The position numbers and the translations under genes were made by a program. Shown one piece after another: positions 6,761 to 13,416 of a stretch of DNA of 35,802 bases. The DNA is from a virus: IMG/VR virus record IMGVR_UViG_3300024346_000242, positions 1 through 35,802 of that record. One strand, 5' to 3'. The notes beneath the pieces are model-generated. The model had not been told where the DNA came from and ran no database searches. It worked only from the letters and a program-made list of their open reading frames with translations. Numbering within the stretch: position 1 is the first letter of the stretch; each line of letters begins with the position of its first letter.

Positions 6761-7053
6761 AGTGTCACCTCAACTTTAATTACTGAGTCCCAACGGAAAG
6801 ATCTCCAAGCACTAATTTCGGTATCAAAAACTCGGCATGCTGCGTCAGTAAACGTGCTTGCTGTTCCTTCTGTTTTTGGCTGGAATTCTTTTGGGATATT
6901 ACTTTCTGCAAGGGTACAACGCATTGCACGTTGTGCTCCGTCTTTTTTGGTAAAAGTAATGCACAGATCTTTTGATGATTCATCTCTTAGTAGTCCTAAC
7001 GTCCAAGTTTTAAAGTCTTCAAATTCTTTGTCTGTTTTAAACACTGTTTGCAT
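6757..7053 (-). CDS. DUF2693-like small phage protein
   Basis: 98 aa from ATG 7053; a TTG two codons upstream is less likely, and GTGAG lies about 9 nt upstream of the ATG. The second half carries the pattern seen in DUF2693 proteins: MRCTLAESNIPKEF and then VFDTEISAWRSFRWDSVI. The family is predicted to have a small SH3-like beta-barrel; its role in phages is unknown. It starts inside the 3' end of the preceding gene and overlaps the next, as expected for a compact early unit. Confidence 0.75.
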   Translation of the reverse strand: MQTVFKTDKEFEDFKTWTLGLLRDESSKDLCITFTKKDGAQRAMRCTLAESNIPKEFQPKTEGTASTFTDAACRVFDTEISAWRSFRWDSVIKVEVTL

Positions 7054-7270
7054 TTTCAAATCTCACTTTCAAATCATTAATAATCGGTTGAAAAAAATCT
7101 TCAAATTCTCTATTCGAGAAAAACATCTGATTGGTACTGTCAACTATCACCTTACCATTCTCATCAGTTAACTTCTTTGTTATACTATATTCAACTACAT
7201 CATAGTCATGATCTTTAATAACAAGTGTAGTTAGTAGACCATTTCTACTTAGTTCGTAAGTACTGTTCAT
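7037..7270 (-). CDS. Small protein of unknown function (77 aa)
   Basis: Two adjacent ATG codons (7273 and 7270) follow AAGGAG (7277-7282). The second, with 6-nt spacing, is the better start. The product has an N-terminal beta-rich part and a C-terminal NREFEDFFQPIINDLKVRF helix. I do not recognise a family. Its start lies within the 3' end of the 50-aa gene at 7245-7397 and its end overlaps the DUF2693-like gene. Confidence 0.65.
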   Translation of the reverse strand: MNSTYELSRNGLLTTLVIKDHDYDVVEYSITKKLTDENGKVIVDSTNQMFFSNREFEDFFQPIINDLKVRFENANSV

Positions 7271-7397
7271 CATGTGCTCCTTTGTGCTTAGCTTTGCGAG
7301 TGTACTGAACCTTGCTCTCAACTACACGCATTCGGTACTTGGGAGTTCGAAGATCTTTAGCAACAAGATCTCTGGGTTTCAGTTTTATATTATACAT
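7245..7397 (-). CDS. Small basic protein, DUF7230-like (50 aa)
   Basis: Missed by a 60-aa length filter, but well supported. ATG at 7397 follows AAGGAAATATC, the frame is open for 50 codons to TAG at 7245-7247, and the product contains KDLRTPKYRMRVV then a Lys/Arg-rich YTRKAKHKG. That pattern matches the very small DUF7230-type proteins of T4-like phages. It overlaps the next gene by 26 nt in another frame. The high positive charge suggests nucleic acid binding, which is inference. Confidence 0.75.
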   Translation of the reverse strand: MYNIKLKPRDLVAKDLRTPKYRMRVVESKVQYTRKAKHKGAHDEQYLRTK

Positions 7398-7406
7398 GAT
7401 ATTTCC

Positions 7407-7628
7407 TTACAAGGCAAATTTCTTTAATACTTCTTTTGCATCTTTAAAGTCACCCATTACATTATCCATCTCTGCGAGAATAATCATCTGTTGCAAACTA
7501 TCTGCAAGTTGTTGGTCTTGTTCATCCAATAGATCATACCATTCTGCGTACTCTTCCTCTGAGTCCAAAGACCACATATGGTCTAGCATCTCCACCTGAT
7601 ACTCAGTTAGGTTTTCTATTTGAATCAT
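7407..7628 (-). CDS. Small acidic phage protein (73 aa)
   Basis: A strongly acidic, probably helical protein (MIQIENLTEY, then SLDSEEEYAEWYDLLDEQDQQ). Acidic small proteins of this kind are common in the early regions of T4-like phages, where some bind host enzymes; that role is a guess. Its start overlaps the stop of the MazG-like gene by 4 nt. Confidence 0.7.
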   Translation of the reverse strand: MIQIENLTEYQVEMLDHMWSLDSEEEYAEWYDLLDEQDQQLADSLQQMIILAEMDNVMGDFKDAKEVLKKFAL

Positions 7629-7924
7629 ACCATTTCCTTAATGTTAGACCACTTGGCTAACTTTAATCGCTTTGCTTGTGATGCATGTGCAACTTCACCA
7701 GCATCGATGATTCCTTCTTCGACCATCATGTCAATCATACAAAGTAAGTCACCGATTTCTTCTTCGAGTCGTTCACGATTAGATACATCATTATGTAAAC
7801 CATCAACTCCGAATCGGAATACTTTACTTATTGCTTGTGCAACTTCAGCGCATTCTTCTTGACAGATAAGCATGATTTCTTCTTGTCTTTCTGTCTTCAT
7901 TCTTTTTACTGCAAATTTATTCAT
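7625..7924 (-). CDS. MazG-like nucleotide pyrophosphohydrolase
   Basis: 99 aa from ATG 7924, which overlaps the stop of the preceding gene (ATGAATAA). A longer frame to 8134 exists, but its N-terminal part lies wholly over the preceding gene. It carries the MazG/NTP-PPase metal motif: EECAEVAQA (residues 23-31), then ERLEEEIGDLLCMID (51-65). The family hydrolyses nucleoside triphosphates to monophosphates. Possible roles are cleansing of unusual dNTPs or lowering host alarmone pools; both are known proposals for phage MazG proteins. Confidence 0.8.
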   Translation of the reverse strand: MNKFAVKRMKTERQEEIMLICQEECAEVAQAISKVFRFGVDGLHNDVSNRERLEEEIGDLLCMIDMMVEEGIIDAGEVAHASQAKRLKLAKWSNIKEMV

Positions 7925-8147
7925 AATCTTTCTTCCCACCAAATTCTTCATTGTAATCATAACCTGCATTGTACTCAGCGACTTCTTCGTCACACAATTC
8001 AGAAATACGTCCACCGTATCCAGTACCTTCTGGATACCAATGTGGATCACGTTCACGTGAATACCAAGAGTCAGCACCGCCCCGATCAAATAAAGATCCA
8101 TGACGCTTACGATCAAATTGCGGAAGCATCTCAAGTGTTACAGTCAT
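7917..8147 (-). CDS. Conserved small phage protein (76 aa)
   Basis: ATG 8147 is chosen because AAAGG lies 7 nt upstream and because the upstream GTG (8177) lies at the predicted transcription start. The product has a typical pattern of widespread phage proteins: RGGADSWYSRERDPHWYPEG, then a segment ending in EVAEYNAGYDYNEEFG. Such proteins recur in many tailed phages with no known function. It is the first gene of the unit driven by the promoter at 8182-8210. Confidence 0.75.
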   Translation of the reverse strand: MTVTLEMLPQFDRKRHGSLFDRGGADSWYSRERDPHWYPEGTGYGGRISELCDEEVAEYNAGYDYNEEFGGKKDYE

Positions 8148-8181
8148 AACGAAACCTTTCATAATCAAACCCAACACATTT

Positions 8182-8210
8182 AGTATACATCAGAATCGAA
8201 TAAAAATCAA
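8182..8210 (-). promoter_or_regulatory. Sigma70-like promoter of the small early-type unit
   Basis: TTGATT (8205-8210) and TATACT (8182-8187) on the minus strand with a 17-bp spacer. It lies between the terminator at 8232-8261 and ATG 8147. Confidence 0.82.
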
Positions 8211-8231
8211 CACTTATTTCATGTGCAAAAA

Positions 8232-8261
8232 ACCCCTGTAAAAACAACAACTTACAGGGGT
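8232..8261 (-). terminator. Intrinsic terminator after the holin-like gene
   Basis: ACCCCTGTAA (8232-8241) and TTACAGGGGT (8252-8261) form a perfect 10-bp stem with a 10-nt loop, followed on the minus strand by six T residues. It closes the membrane-protein unit that ends at 8286. Confidence 0.9.
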
Positions 8262-8285
8262 CTAAAACCTTACTACAGTAGGGGA

Positions 8286-8756
8286 TTAATAGTCGTTTCG
8301 CATATTTCGGTGCGTTGGATCACCTGCTTCAAAGACTGGCATGCTTGTAGCGTCTGCGAGAGGGTTACGCATAGATGGCATAGATGAACTCATACTTCTT
8401 TGCATTCCTACTGGTTGCGGAGAGCCATATGTTGTTGTGACACTTTGTGCCACTGGTTGCATACCGCCATTATTCGCTCCTCCTAATTTTTCTTGTGTTC
8501 TCCCCCATGCTGCAAGACCTAACACTGCACCCATGGCTATGTGGAATAAACCAGCACCTTGTAGGGTTAGTGGAGTCCATTGTGTGATTGGACTATGAGT
8601 GAATGTCTGTAATAGACTCCACAGAATTGGAAATATAACCATGTCCATAGTACATACTACCATGTACATCCAACCCATCATTGGACGCCATTTGGAATTC
8701 ATCCAGTCTTCTTTTTTTTGTTCGCTTGCGCTTAACACTTTAACTTCTTCTGACAT
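8286..8756 (-). CDS. Putative holin-like membrane protein
   Basis: 156 aa with two clear hydrophobic segments (about residues 26-50 and 67-85) and a long Met/Ser/Pro-rich polar tail. The start of the first segment, WRPMMGWMYMVVCTMDMVI, resembles the RP-x-x-GW opening of holin families such as the 3TM holins of gene transfer agents. It is the last of a run of membrane proteins and is followed by a strong terminator. No endolysin is adjacent; the spanin-like pair lies near 18.5-19.3 kb. The holin role is likely but not proven. Confidence 0.6.
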   Translation of the reverse strand: MSEEVKVLSASEQKKEDWMNSKWRPMMGWMYMVVCTMDMVIFPILWSLLQTFTHSPITQWTPLTLQGAGLFHIAMGAVLGLAAWGRTQEKLGGANNGGMQPVAQSVTTTYGSPQPVGMQRSMSSSMPSMRNPLADATSMPVFEAGDPTHRNMRNDY

Positions 8757-8772
8757 GGTTCGCTCCTGTTGG

Positions 8773-9297
8773 TTAGATTATCCAAAGCCAAATACCTTGG
8801 CTCATTAATATAGCACCAATAATTCCGACTCCAATGCTAGCCCAGAACATACCCATACTAACTGCCAATATGGCAGCAGACAATAGAACGATGCTTAATT
8901 GAAAAGCTGAACCAGCGAATGTTAGCCATGGACTGTGTAGTTTAGCCTCATCACGTGCTTCTTCTAATGCTTTAGCTTTGACAAACAATTCTTTCTTACC
9001 TTCACCCTTATCAGGTTCACTTTCGTAACGATCAATTTTAGCAGTTAATTTAGCTACTTTTTCATTATCGTTCCGTGCTATGGCATCATCACGTGCTGCT
9101 TCTGCAATAGTTTGTTTGATACTTTTAGCCTGATAGAAATTCCATGTATCGTTGGCTTTGATGGTATTGGTCAGTACACTACTACTATATCCATTGGCAA
9201 GATATGTGTTTACTGCCAGCAATGCGGCAACGACAGTGATTACCCATCCTGCCTTGTCCTTGATGTGTGCTTCTCGTTCGCTTCGTGATTCTGCCAT
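8773..9297 (-). CDS. DUF4337-like membrane protein
   Basis: 174 aa with an N-terminal membrane segment (about 18-36), a soluble helical part containing NDTWNFYQAKSIKQT (about 49-63), and two closely spaced C-terminal membrane segments (about 127-173). This layout and the W-x-F-YQAK motif match DUF4337, a family of bacterial and phage membrane proteins of unknown function. It starts 2 nt after the preceding gene's stop, in the membrane-protein operon. Confidence 0.75.
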   Translation of the reverse strand: MAESRSEREAHIKDKAGWVITVVAALLAVNTYLANGYSSSVLTNTIKANDTWNFYQAKSIKQTIAEAARDDAIARNDNEKVAKLTAKIDRYESEPDKGEGKKELFVKAKALEEARDEAKLHSPWLTFAGSAFQLSIVLLSAAILAVSMGMFWASIGVGIIGAILMSQGIWLWII

Positions 9298-9299
9298 GA

Positions 9300-9677
9300 T
9301 TACTTCTTCCCACCATTGTTACTTTGTTTCTCTTTGTGCTTCTCCAACTCTTGCACACGCCATATTAGAGTGTCCAGTACTGCTTTGTTGGCACCGCTTC
9401 TTGCTAGTGCTTCTGTGTTGGATTGCATAAAGTCTTGGCGCAGTTTTTCACGAGCCAGTTCAGCACCCATGTTTGGTGCTTGTTTGTTGTCTGATGTCAC
9501 CACCAACTGCATCTTGCTTTCGAGAATGGTCAACTGATGATTAACATGACTCAGCGCATTCATCAAGTACACCACACAGGCAAACATGATGGGTAGCACA
9601 GCAAATGTTACCTTTTCAATCAGTGCGCCCTTGGCTTCGCCAGCACTCATCTTTTCTTTGATTTGTTCCAATTCCAT
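9300..9677 (-). CDS. Single-pass membrane protein with coiled-coil tail (125 aa)
   Basis: The first ATG (9677) is used; a TTG upstream at 9701 would overlap the 38-aa gene. One membrane segment (about residues 24-42) is followed by a long charged helix (about 43-118) and a Gly/Lys-rich end. There is no signal peptidase site. Its topology would place the helix in the periplasm or cytoplasm. I recognise no family. It is part of the membrane-protein run between the GIY-YIG-like and holin-like genes. Confidence 0.65.
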   Translation of the reverse strand: MELEQIKEKMSAGEAKGALIEKVTFAVLPIMFACVVYLMNALSHVNHQLTILESKMQLVVTSDNKQAPNMGAELAREKLRQDFMQSNTEALARSGANKAVLDTLIWRVQELEKHKEKQSNNGGKK

Positions 9678-9687
9678 TTTATTCTTC

Positions 9688-9804
9688 TTATTTTTTAGCA
9701 ATCATTGCTTGTATTTTTTCTTGCATCATTTTAGCCCAGAATGGTTGTGGAAAATTCCAGCCTATAAATGCTCCTACTGCTAACCAAAGTAAAATATCTA
9801 ACAT
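9688..9804 (-). CDS. Small membrane protein (38 aa)
   Basis: Below common length cut-offs but well supported. AAGGAG lies 5 nt upstream of ATG 9804 and the frame stays open to TAA at 9688-9690. The product begins MLDILLWLAVGAFIGWNFPQ and has one membrane segment followed by an amphipathic basic tail. Near-identical openings occur in small proteins of T4-like aquatic phages (recalled). A T4-type late promoter motif sits 18 nt upstream of the start. Confidence 0.8.
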   Translation of the reverse strand: MLDILLWLAVGAFIGWNFPQPFWAKMMQEKIQAMIAKK

Positions 9805-9821
9805 AGTTTCTCCTTTTTTAT

Positions 9822-9829
9822 TATTTATA
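9822..9829 (-). promoter_or_regulatory. T4-type late promoter motif
   Basis: TATAAATA, the exact T4 late promoter core, occurs on the minus strand in the short gap upstream of the 38-aa gene. This fits late expression of the membrane/holin genes downstream. It is the only exact copy I noticed in an intergenic position; in AT-rich DNA a chance match is possible. Confidence 0.55.
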
Positions 9830-9834
9830 AAATA

Positions 9835-10605
9835 TCATCTTCCCACATAAACCTGTGGTTGCGCTTCTCTGCGACGTTGTTCATCGGTCTTGGGAATAAA
9901 TTCATTGCCGTATTGCGGGTACATCTCTATTCTCATTTGTGCTACCAGCATCATCATAAAACCAAAGAACATAATTATTGTGAAAATAGCAATACCTGTT
10001 GCGGCTTGTTCAATAGCTTGGGCTTTTTTAGCTGCTTTTCTGCGATTCTGTACATCCTGAATCTGCATTTGTTTAATGATAAGAACTTTTTGTTCCTTGC
10101 CTACAACCTGCATCATTTGCTCAACCTCAGTCCACAACGCACCGAGTTCAGGTGGGCTTTGATATACCATCAGTTCACGTAACTCTGTACCCATTTGCTC
10201 TAATTGTTTCTTCATAAGAACACGCTTTAGAGCACGTTTACCTATACTATCATCCCCTTTGTATATTTCAGTTTTTGCTTTTCGCTCTTCATCTTCAAAT
10301 ATAGCTATACACTTATATAAGTTATCGTAATATGTTCCTAGATGCTCTCCAATTTCAGTATAGATGTTTGCTGTCTCACCATCTTTTTTATTAAGTTCAA
10401 TAACACGATTTTTTTCAGTTATGTAAGCATTGCGCTGCGCTGTAGTAGCACCTGATGGATATAATTTATGAAATTGATCGTCAAGATCCTTTAACACATC
10501 TTTTATGTCACCTGCAGCACCCTTTATATCTTTATAAAGTTTACATCCCGCTTTAACTGCGGAGACCGCTGCATTGGCTAAAGCAAATAAGGTTAGGGGA
10601 TCCAT
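9835..10605 (-). CDS. Coiled-coil membrane protein, MDPLT type (256 aa)
   Basis: It begins MDPLTLFALANAAVSAVKAG, an Ala-rich amphipathic helix, followed by long charged helices and one strong membrane segment at about residues 203-225 (GIAIFTIIMFFGFMMM), then a polar Arg/Gln/Pro-rich tail. It has the same architecture and N-terminal pattern as the protein at 10731-11348, so the two look like diverged paralogs. The start codon follows directly on the stop of the 40-aa gene and has no ribosome site of its own, implying coupled translation. Function unknown; virion-associated or membrane-remodelling roles are possible. Confidence 0.75.
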   Translation of the reverse strand: MDPLTLFALANAAVSAVKAGCKLYKDIKGAAGDIKDVLKDLDDQFHKLYPSGATTAQRNAYITEKNRVIELNKKDGETANIYTEIGEHLGTYYDNLYKCIAIFEDEERKAKTEIYKGDDSIGKRALKRVLMKKQLEQMGTELRELMVYQSPPELGALWTEVEQMMQVVGKEQKVLIIKQMQIQDVQNRRKAAKKAQAIEQAATGIAIFTIIMFFGFMMMLVAQMRIEMYPQYGNEFIPKTDEQRRREAQPQVYVGR

Positions 10606-10728
10606 TTACTTGTATCGGTCTTTATCTTTCAACCAGTCAGAGAACATTACACAGAATACTGCAACCAAAGGCAGCATGCATAACATGAACAACATATCAT
10701 TGAATGTGATTATGATATTAAAATACAT
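10606..10728 (-). CDS. Small membrane protein (40 aa)
   Basis: ATG 10728 follows GGAGGATAGCT, a strong ribosome site, and the frame is open to TAA at 10606-10608. The product has one Met/Leu/Phe-rich membrane segment (about residues 10-30) and a charged end (DWLKDKDRYK). It sits between the two paralogous coiled-coil membrane proteins, touching one and 2 nt from the other, so all three are likely translated together. Confidence 0.75.
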   Translation of the reverse strand: MYFNIIITFNDMLFMLCMLPLVAVFCVMFSDWLKDKDRYK

Positions 10729-10730
10729 AG

Positions 10731-11348
10731 CTATCCTCCACCAATTGCTTTGTCACGTTCTGCTCTTTCTTTTAAATCTCGTTCTTTTTGTTGCTGACGT
10801 ATGAGTAAATTTCGTTTAGCAACTTTTTCTTCATAAATTCTTTTTTCTTCTGCTGCACCATATATTGCTATACCACCCATAGCCATGCAGAAAACAATAG
10901 CAGACCCTGCTATGAAATACAAGGCAAATATAAACATATCTGCCATTTTCTTTTTATGCGCTAATTGACGCTCTGCTTCAGCCTGTTCAGCTTCTGCACG
11001 TTCCCTGAAAAGTCTGGTACGCTCGGCAATCATCTGTTCCCAGATTTGCGGCTTGCCCAATTGCCAAAGAATCATGTCTTTGAGATCACGCTCTGCTTGG
11101 CGCAGAGCATCGCTGTGCATGGCAATTTGAAGTGCTTCATGACCTAACTCTGCATCAGTCTTGCCGAGTCTGCTGGCTTTGGCTTTTATCTTTGTTCGTT
11201 CACGATGAATGGCATCTGATGATTCAAAGAATTTGCTGAACTGTCCTACTAGACTGTTAATGTCCTTACCAAGAGCAATTGCTTGCTTGATATGTCCAAC
11301 TGCACTTTGGGCAGCAGCAAATGCTAATCCAATAGTGATTGGATCCAT
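10731..11348 (-). CDS. Coiled-coil membrane protein, MDPIT type (205 aa)
   Basis: Opens MDPITIGLAFAAAQSAVGHI, closely matching the start of the 256-aa protein downstream. A charged, Glu/Arg-rich helical body (about 40-133) leads to a membrane segment (about 136-165) and a very basic/acidic coiled-coil tail (about 168-200). Similar pairs are found in T4-like aquatic phages, with no assigned function that I know. The N-terminal Ala-rich amphipathic helix could insert in membranes. Confidence 0.75.
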   Translation of the reverse strand: MDPITIGLAFAAAQSAVGHIKQAIALGKDINSLVGQFSKFFESSDAIHRERTKIKAKASRLGKTDAELGHEALQIAMHSDALRQAERDLKDMILWQLGKPQIWEQMIAERTRLFRERAEAEQAEAERQLAHKKKMADMFIFALYFIAGSAIVFCMAMGGIAIYGAAEEKRIYEEKVAKRNLLIRQQQKERDLKERAERDKAIGGG

Positions 11349-11350
11349 TA

Positions 11351-11683
11351 TTAATTACCACGCTTACATATTTCTTTATGCAATCTTTGTGAGCAATCTT
11401 TTATTGTCCACTTGATACAAACTGCAGGTGAATTTTGACTAGGGTCAGCCGACCCTCTCCATGCGGTGCAAACCCATGCTTCATCAGGTTTAAGTTTTTG
11501 CCCATCTGTGCTTGTGCTGGTACTAGCACTTAAATAAGTACTGTCATTATTTGAATCTATTGTGCTTGTGCTGGTAGAATTACTATTAGTGCCATCTACC
11601 AGAGTTTTCGAGTCATAAGTCGATTGAGCGACTGTTAATGTAGACATGACAAAAAGCACCGATATCGGCAACTTTTTGAACAT
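11351..11683 (-). CDS. Secreted Ser/Thr/Asn-rich protein with four cysteines (110 aa)
   Basis: A signal peptide is visible: MFKKLPISVLFVMSTLTVAQ, positive start, hydrophobic core, likely cleavage after VAQ or close by. A low-complexity Ser/Thr/Asn region follows (about 22-60), then a compact C-terminal part with four Cys (VCTAW, AVCIKW, KDCSQR, EICKRG) that could form two disulfides in the periplasm. I recognise no family. Being exported from a phage operon of membrane proteins, it may act at the envelope during lysis or superinfection exclusion; that is inference. Confidence 0.65.
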   Translation of the reverse strand: MFKKLPISVLFVMSTLTVAQSTYDSKTLVDGTNSNSTSTSTIDSNNDSTYLSASTSTSTDGQKLKPDEAWVCTAWRGSADPSQNSPAVCIKWTIKDCSQRLHKEICKRGN

Positions 11684-11744
11684 TTTCTTGTTCTCTTTTA
11701 ATTCTTTTTAATCGAACATCCAACATAACGTATTGGGTGTAAAA

Positions 11745-12803
11745 TTATTTAGGTTTTTGCAGTTGTTCGACGTCAGTTTCTATTGTTTGTGCAGTTACTT
11801 CAGCTAAGTATCTACCCATTTCCTTTTCAGGCTGGTTTCTACTTGGTGTAGCTTCTGAATGTGCTTTGTCAGCGGAGAATCGCTCTTCGATGCCTATTTC
11901 ATCTTCGAGGTTTATATTGATGGGTGTTGATTCTTGTTCTACTTGAACAATTTCTTCTTCTGGTTTTACTACATCGGCAACGTAAAGTGGGACAGTTGGA
12001 TGAACCAACTCTTCCCTTTCTTCTTTACGCATTTGCCAGTTTGCTGCAATTAATAATAAAACTGCCAGTGGATCAAACACTAGCACAATCATCATTATTA
12101 CAATTCTTACGGCTTTTTCGAGTATGTCTTGGCTGGCGGTTTCTTCGTAGATGAAGGCAGCGATGTACTTGATTGGACCGACTTCGGCTTCGACTTTACG
12201 GACTTCGCTGGCGACTGGCGCACGTTCTTCGTTGAGCCTTGCGATCTTGGTTTGGGTTGTTCCAATTTCGTTGAGGATTCTGGCTCTGTCTTTTTGCTGG
12301 GCTCTGCGGATGGCAATGGATCTTTCAATGCCACTGATTCCGTTACTATTGGAGCCAATGCTGGAGCCACTTCCACTGTTTCCACTGCGGGAGATGGTTT
12401 CGTTGACTTGCGAATCCAATTGATTAAGTTCTGCACGATTTGCATTTAAGTTTTCCTTTTCTGTTTTAATTTTCTCGTCAATTAAGGCGAGTTTAGCGGA
12501 GACATCGCCAGTCGGGACTGCTTGATCCAAGTGTGCCTTTGATAAGAAACCAAAGATACCCATGGAAGTCAGCATCATCAAAACGACTAATGCAACTGTG
12601 AAATATGACTTCATCAGAAATGGAATTTCTCTCCATGAACGATAAAGCCATGATGCAACTACAAGTTTTGATACTTCCAATAACGAACCCATGATGAAAA
12701 TGGGCAAAGCTGCTGCTGCAAAGATAGCAACTAAGCCCATGATCGAGTAGTATGCAGCTACAGCAGACAATGCCAATGCAGTTGCGAATAATAGATACGT
12801 CAT
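11745..12803 (-). CDS. Multi-pass membrane protein with central coiled coil (352 aa)
   Basis: Three N-terminal membrane segments (about residues 1-22, 24-50 and 66-88) are followed by a long coiled coil (about 100-210) with a Gly/Ser/Asn insertion (SGNSGSGSSIGSNSNG), then another membrane segment (about 232-255, containing VFDPLAVLLLIAANW) and a long acidic cytoplasm-type tail. This type is common in cyanophage-like myoviruses without known function. The start overlaps the stop of the GIY-YIG-like gene by 4 nt. A 112-codon frame lies inside it in another frame of the same strand and is treated as a shadow. Confidence 0.75.
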   Translation of the reverse strand: MTYLLFATALALSAVAAYYSIMGLVAIFAAAALPIFIMGSLLEVSKLVVASWLYRSWREIPFLMKSYFTVALVVLMMLTSMGIFGFLSKAHLDQAVPTGDVSAKLALIDEKIKTEKENLNANRAELNQLDSQVNETISRSGNSGSGSSIGSNSNGISGIERSIAIRRAQQKDRARILNEIGTTQTKIARLNEERAPVASEVRKVEAEVGPIKYIAAFIYEETASQDILEKAVRIVIMMIVLVFDPLAVLLLIAANWQMRKEEREELVHPTVPLYVADVVKPEEEIVQVEQESTPININLEDEIGIEERFSADKAHSEATPSRNQPEKEMGRYLAEVTAQTIETDVEQLQKPK

Positions 12804-13225
12804 ACTTTCCCTATGATATGAGAACCATGCACTCTTACGGAAATTTGTCCGTTATAGTAATCGTCTGATTCTAATACCTTCCTTCCAAATTGTTCTCTTG
12901 CTTCGACATAAGAGCATTCTGCTTTAGACTTACAAAAGAACATTATTTCTCTAAGAAAGTTTTCTTTTCCAAGTACCTCAACATCTTTATTTAATTCAAT
13001 GCTAGAACCGTAATACTCTAACCAATCAGAATCTATCTTTGATCTGATTTTCTTTTTCTTTTTAGTTCCGTTCTTTAAGACCACAGTTTTAGTTGTAGTC
13101 TTAGAAAACTTTGCTAATTTTTTACCTATGTATTTTCTGCTAGTGGCAAGGTTTGTGATTAGATACACGAAACCAACGCAGTCATCAGGTAGTTGTTCAA
13201 TAATTTCTTTGTTATACAGCCACAT
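12800..13225 (-). CDS. GIY-YIG-like putative nuclease
   Basis: 141 aa. Residues 18-38 read VGFVYLITN then KYIGKK, matching the two halves of the GIY-YIG core (here FVYL and KYIG). A conserved downstream Trp/Tyr segment (DSDWLEYYGSS) and an acidic residue in EAREQFG fit the rest of the small domain. Related phage proteins are annotated as Seg-like or putative endonucleases; homing is possible but unproven. A very basic loop (TKKKKKIRSK) lies within the domain. The start codon has no Shine-Dalgarno sequence and directly abuts a 10-bp hairpin. Confidence 0.7.
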   Translation of the reverse strand: MWLYNKEIIEQLPDDCVGFVYLITNLATSRKYIGKKLAKFSKTTTKTVVLKNGTKKKKKIRSKIDSDWLEYYGSSIELNKDVEVLGKENFLREIMFFCKSKAECSYVEAREQFGRKVLESDDYYNGQISVRVHGSHIIGKV

Positions 13226-13226
13226 T

Positions 13227-13258
13227 AATAATAGACAAGTTGTTCATAGTCTATTATT
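13227..13258 (-). promoter_or_regulatory. Hairpin filling the gap before the GIY-YIG-like gene
   Basis: AATAATAGAC (13227-13236) and GTCTATTATT (13249-13258) form a perfect 10-bp AT-rich stem with a 12-nt loop. It runs from the stop codon of the zinc-ribbon gene to 1 nt before the next ATG, leaving no room for a ribosome site. It could control translation of the next gene or act in mRNA processing. Confidence 0.5.
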
Positions 13259-13407
13259 TATTCTTCCTCTTCCACGTAGTCATCTTCCTCATAGATGTCA
13301 GCCGAACAAACAGGGCAGTAAACTATGTCCTCAAGTCTTTCTTCAGACTTGAGAATAATTTTACCCCTTGCTTCACATTGATTACATTCAAAAATTTTAG
13401 TTGCCAT
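13258..13407 (-). CDS. Small zinc-ribbon protein (49 aa)
   Basis: Too short for a 60-aa filter. ATG 13407 lies 9 nt downstream of the NrdB stop and the frame runs to TAA 13258-13260. It carries CNQC at residues 8-11 and CPVC at 31-34, a four-cysteine zinc-binding pair, and ends in a very acidic tail (EEDDYVEEEE). Its place directly after nrdB suggests it is cotranslated with ribonucleotide reductase. The function is unknown. Confidence 0.75.
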   Translation of the reverse strand: MATKIFECNQCEARGKIILKSEERLEDIVYCPVCSADIYEEDDYVEEEE

Positions 13408-13416
13408 AGAATCCTT

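Noticed and set aside
7925-8134. N-terminal extension of the MazG-like protein
   Set aside because: The extra residues come from the other frame of the preceding gene; ATG 7924, overlapping that gene's stop, gives a protein beginning just before the MazG domain.
12107-12445. A 112-codon Lys/Pro/Ser-rich frame on the minus strand inside the 352-aa membrane protein gene
   Set aside because: No ribosome site, low-complexity composition expected from reading a coiled-coil and Gly/Ser region out of frame, and complete overlap with a well-supported gene.
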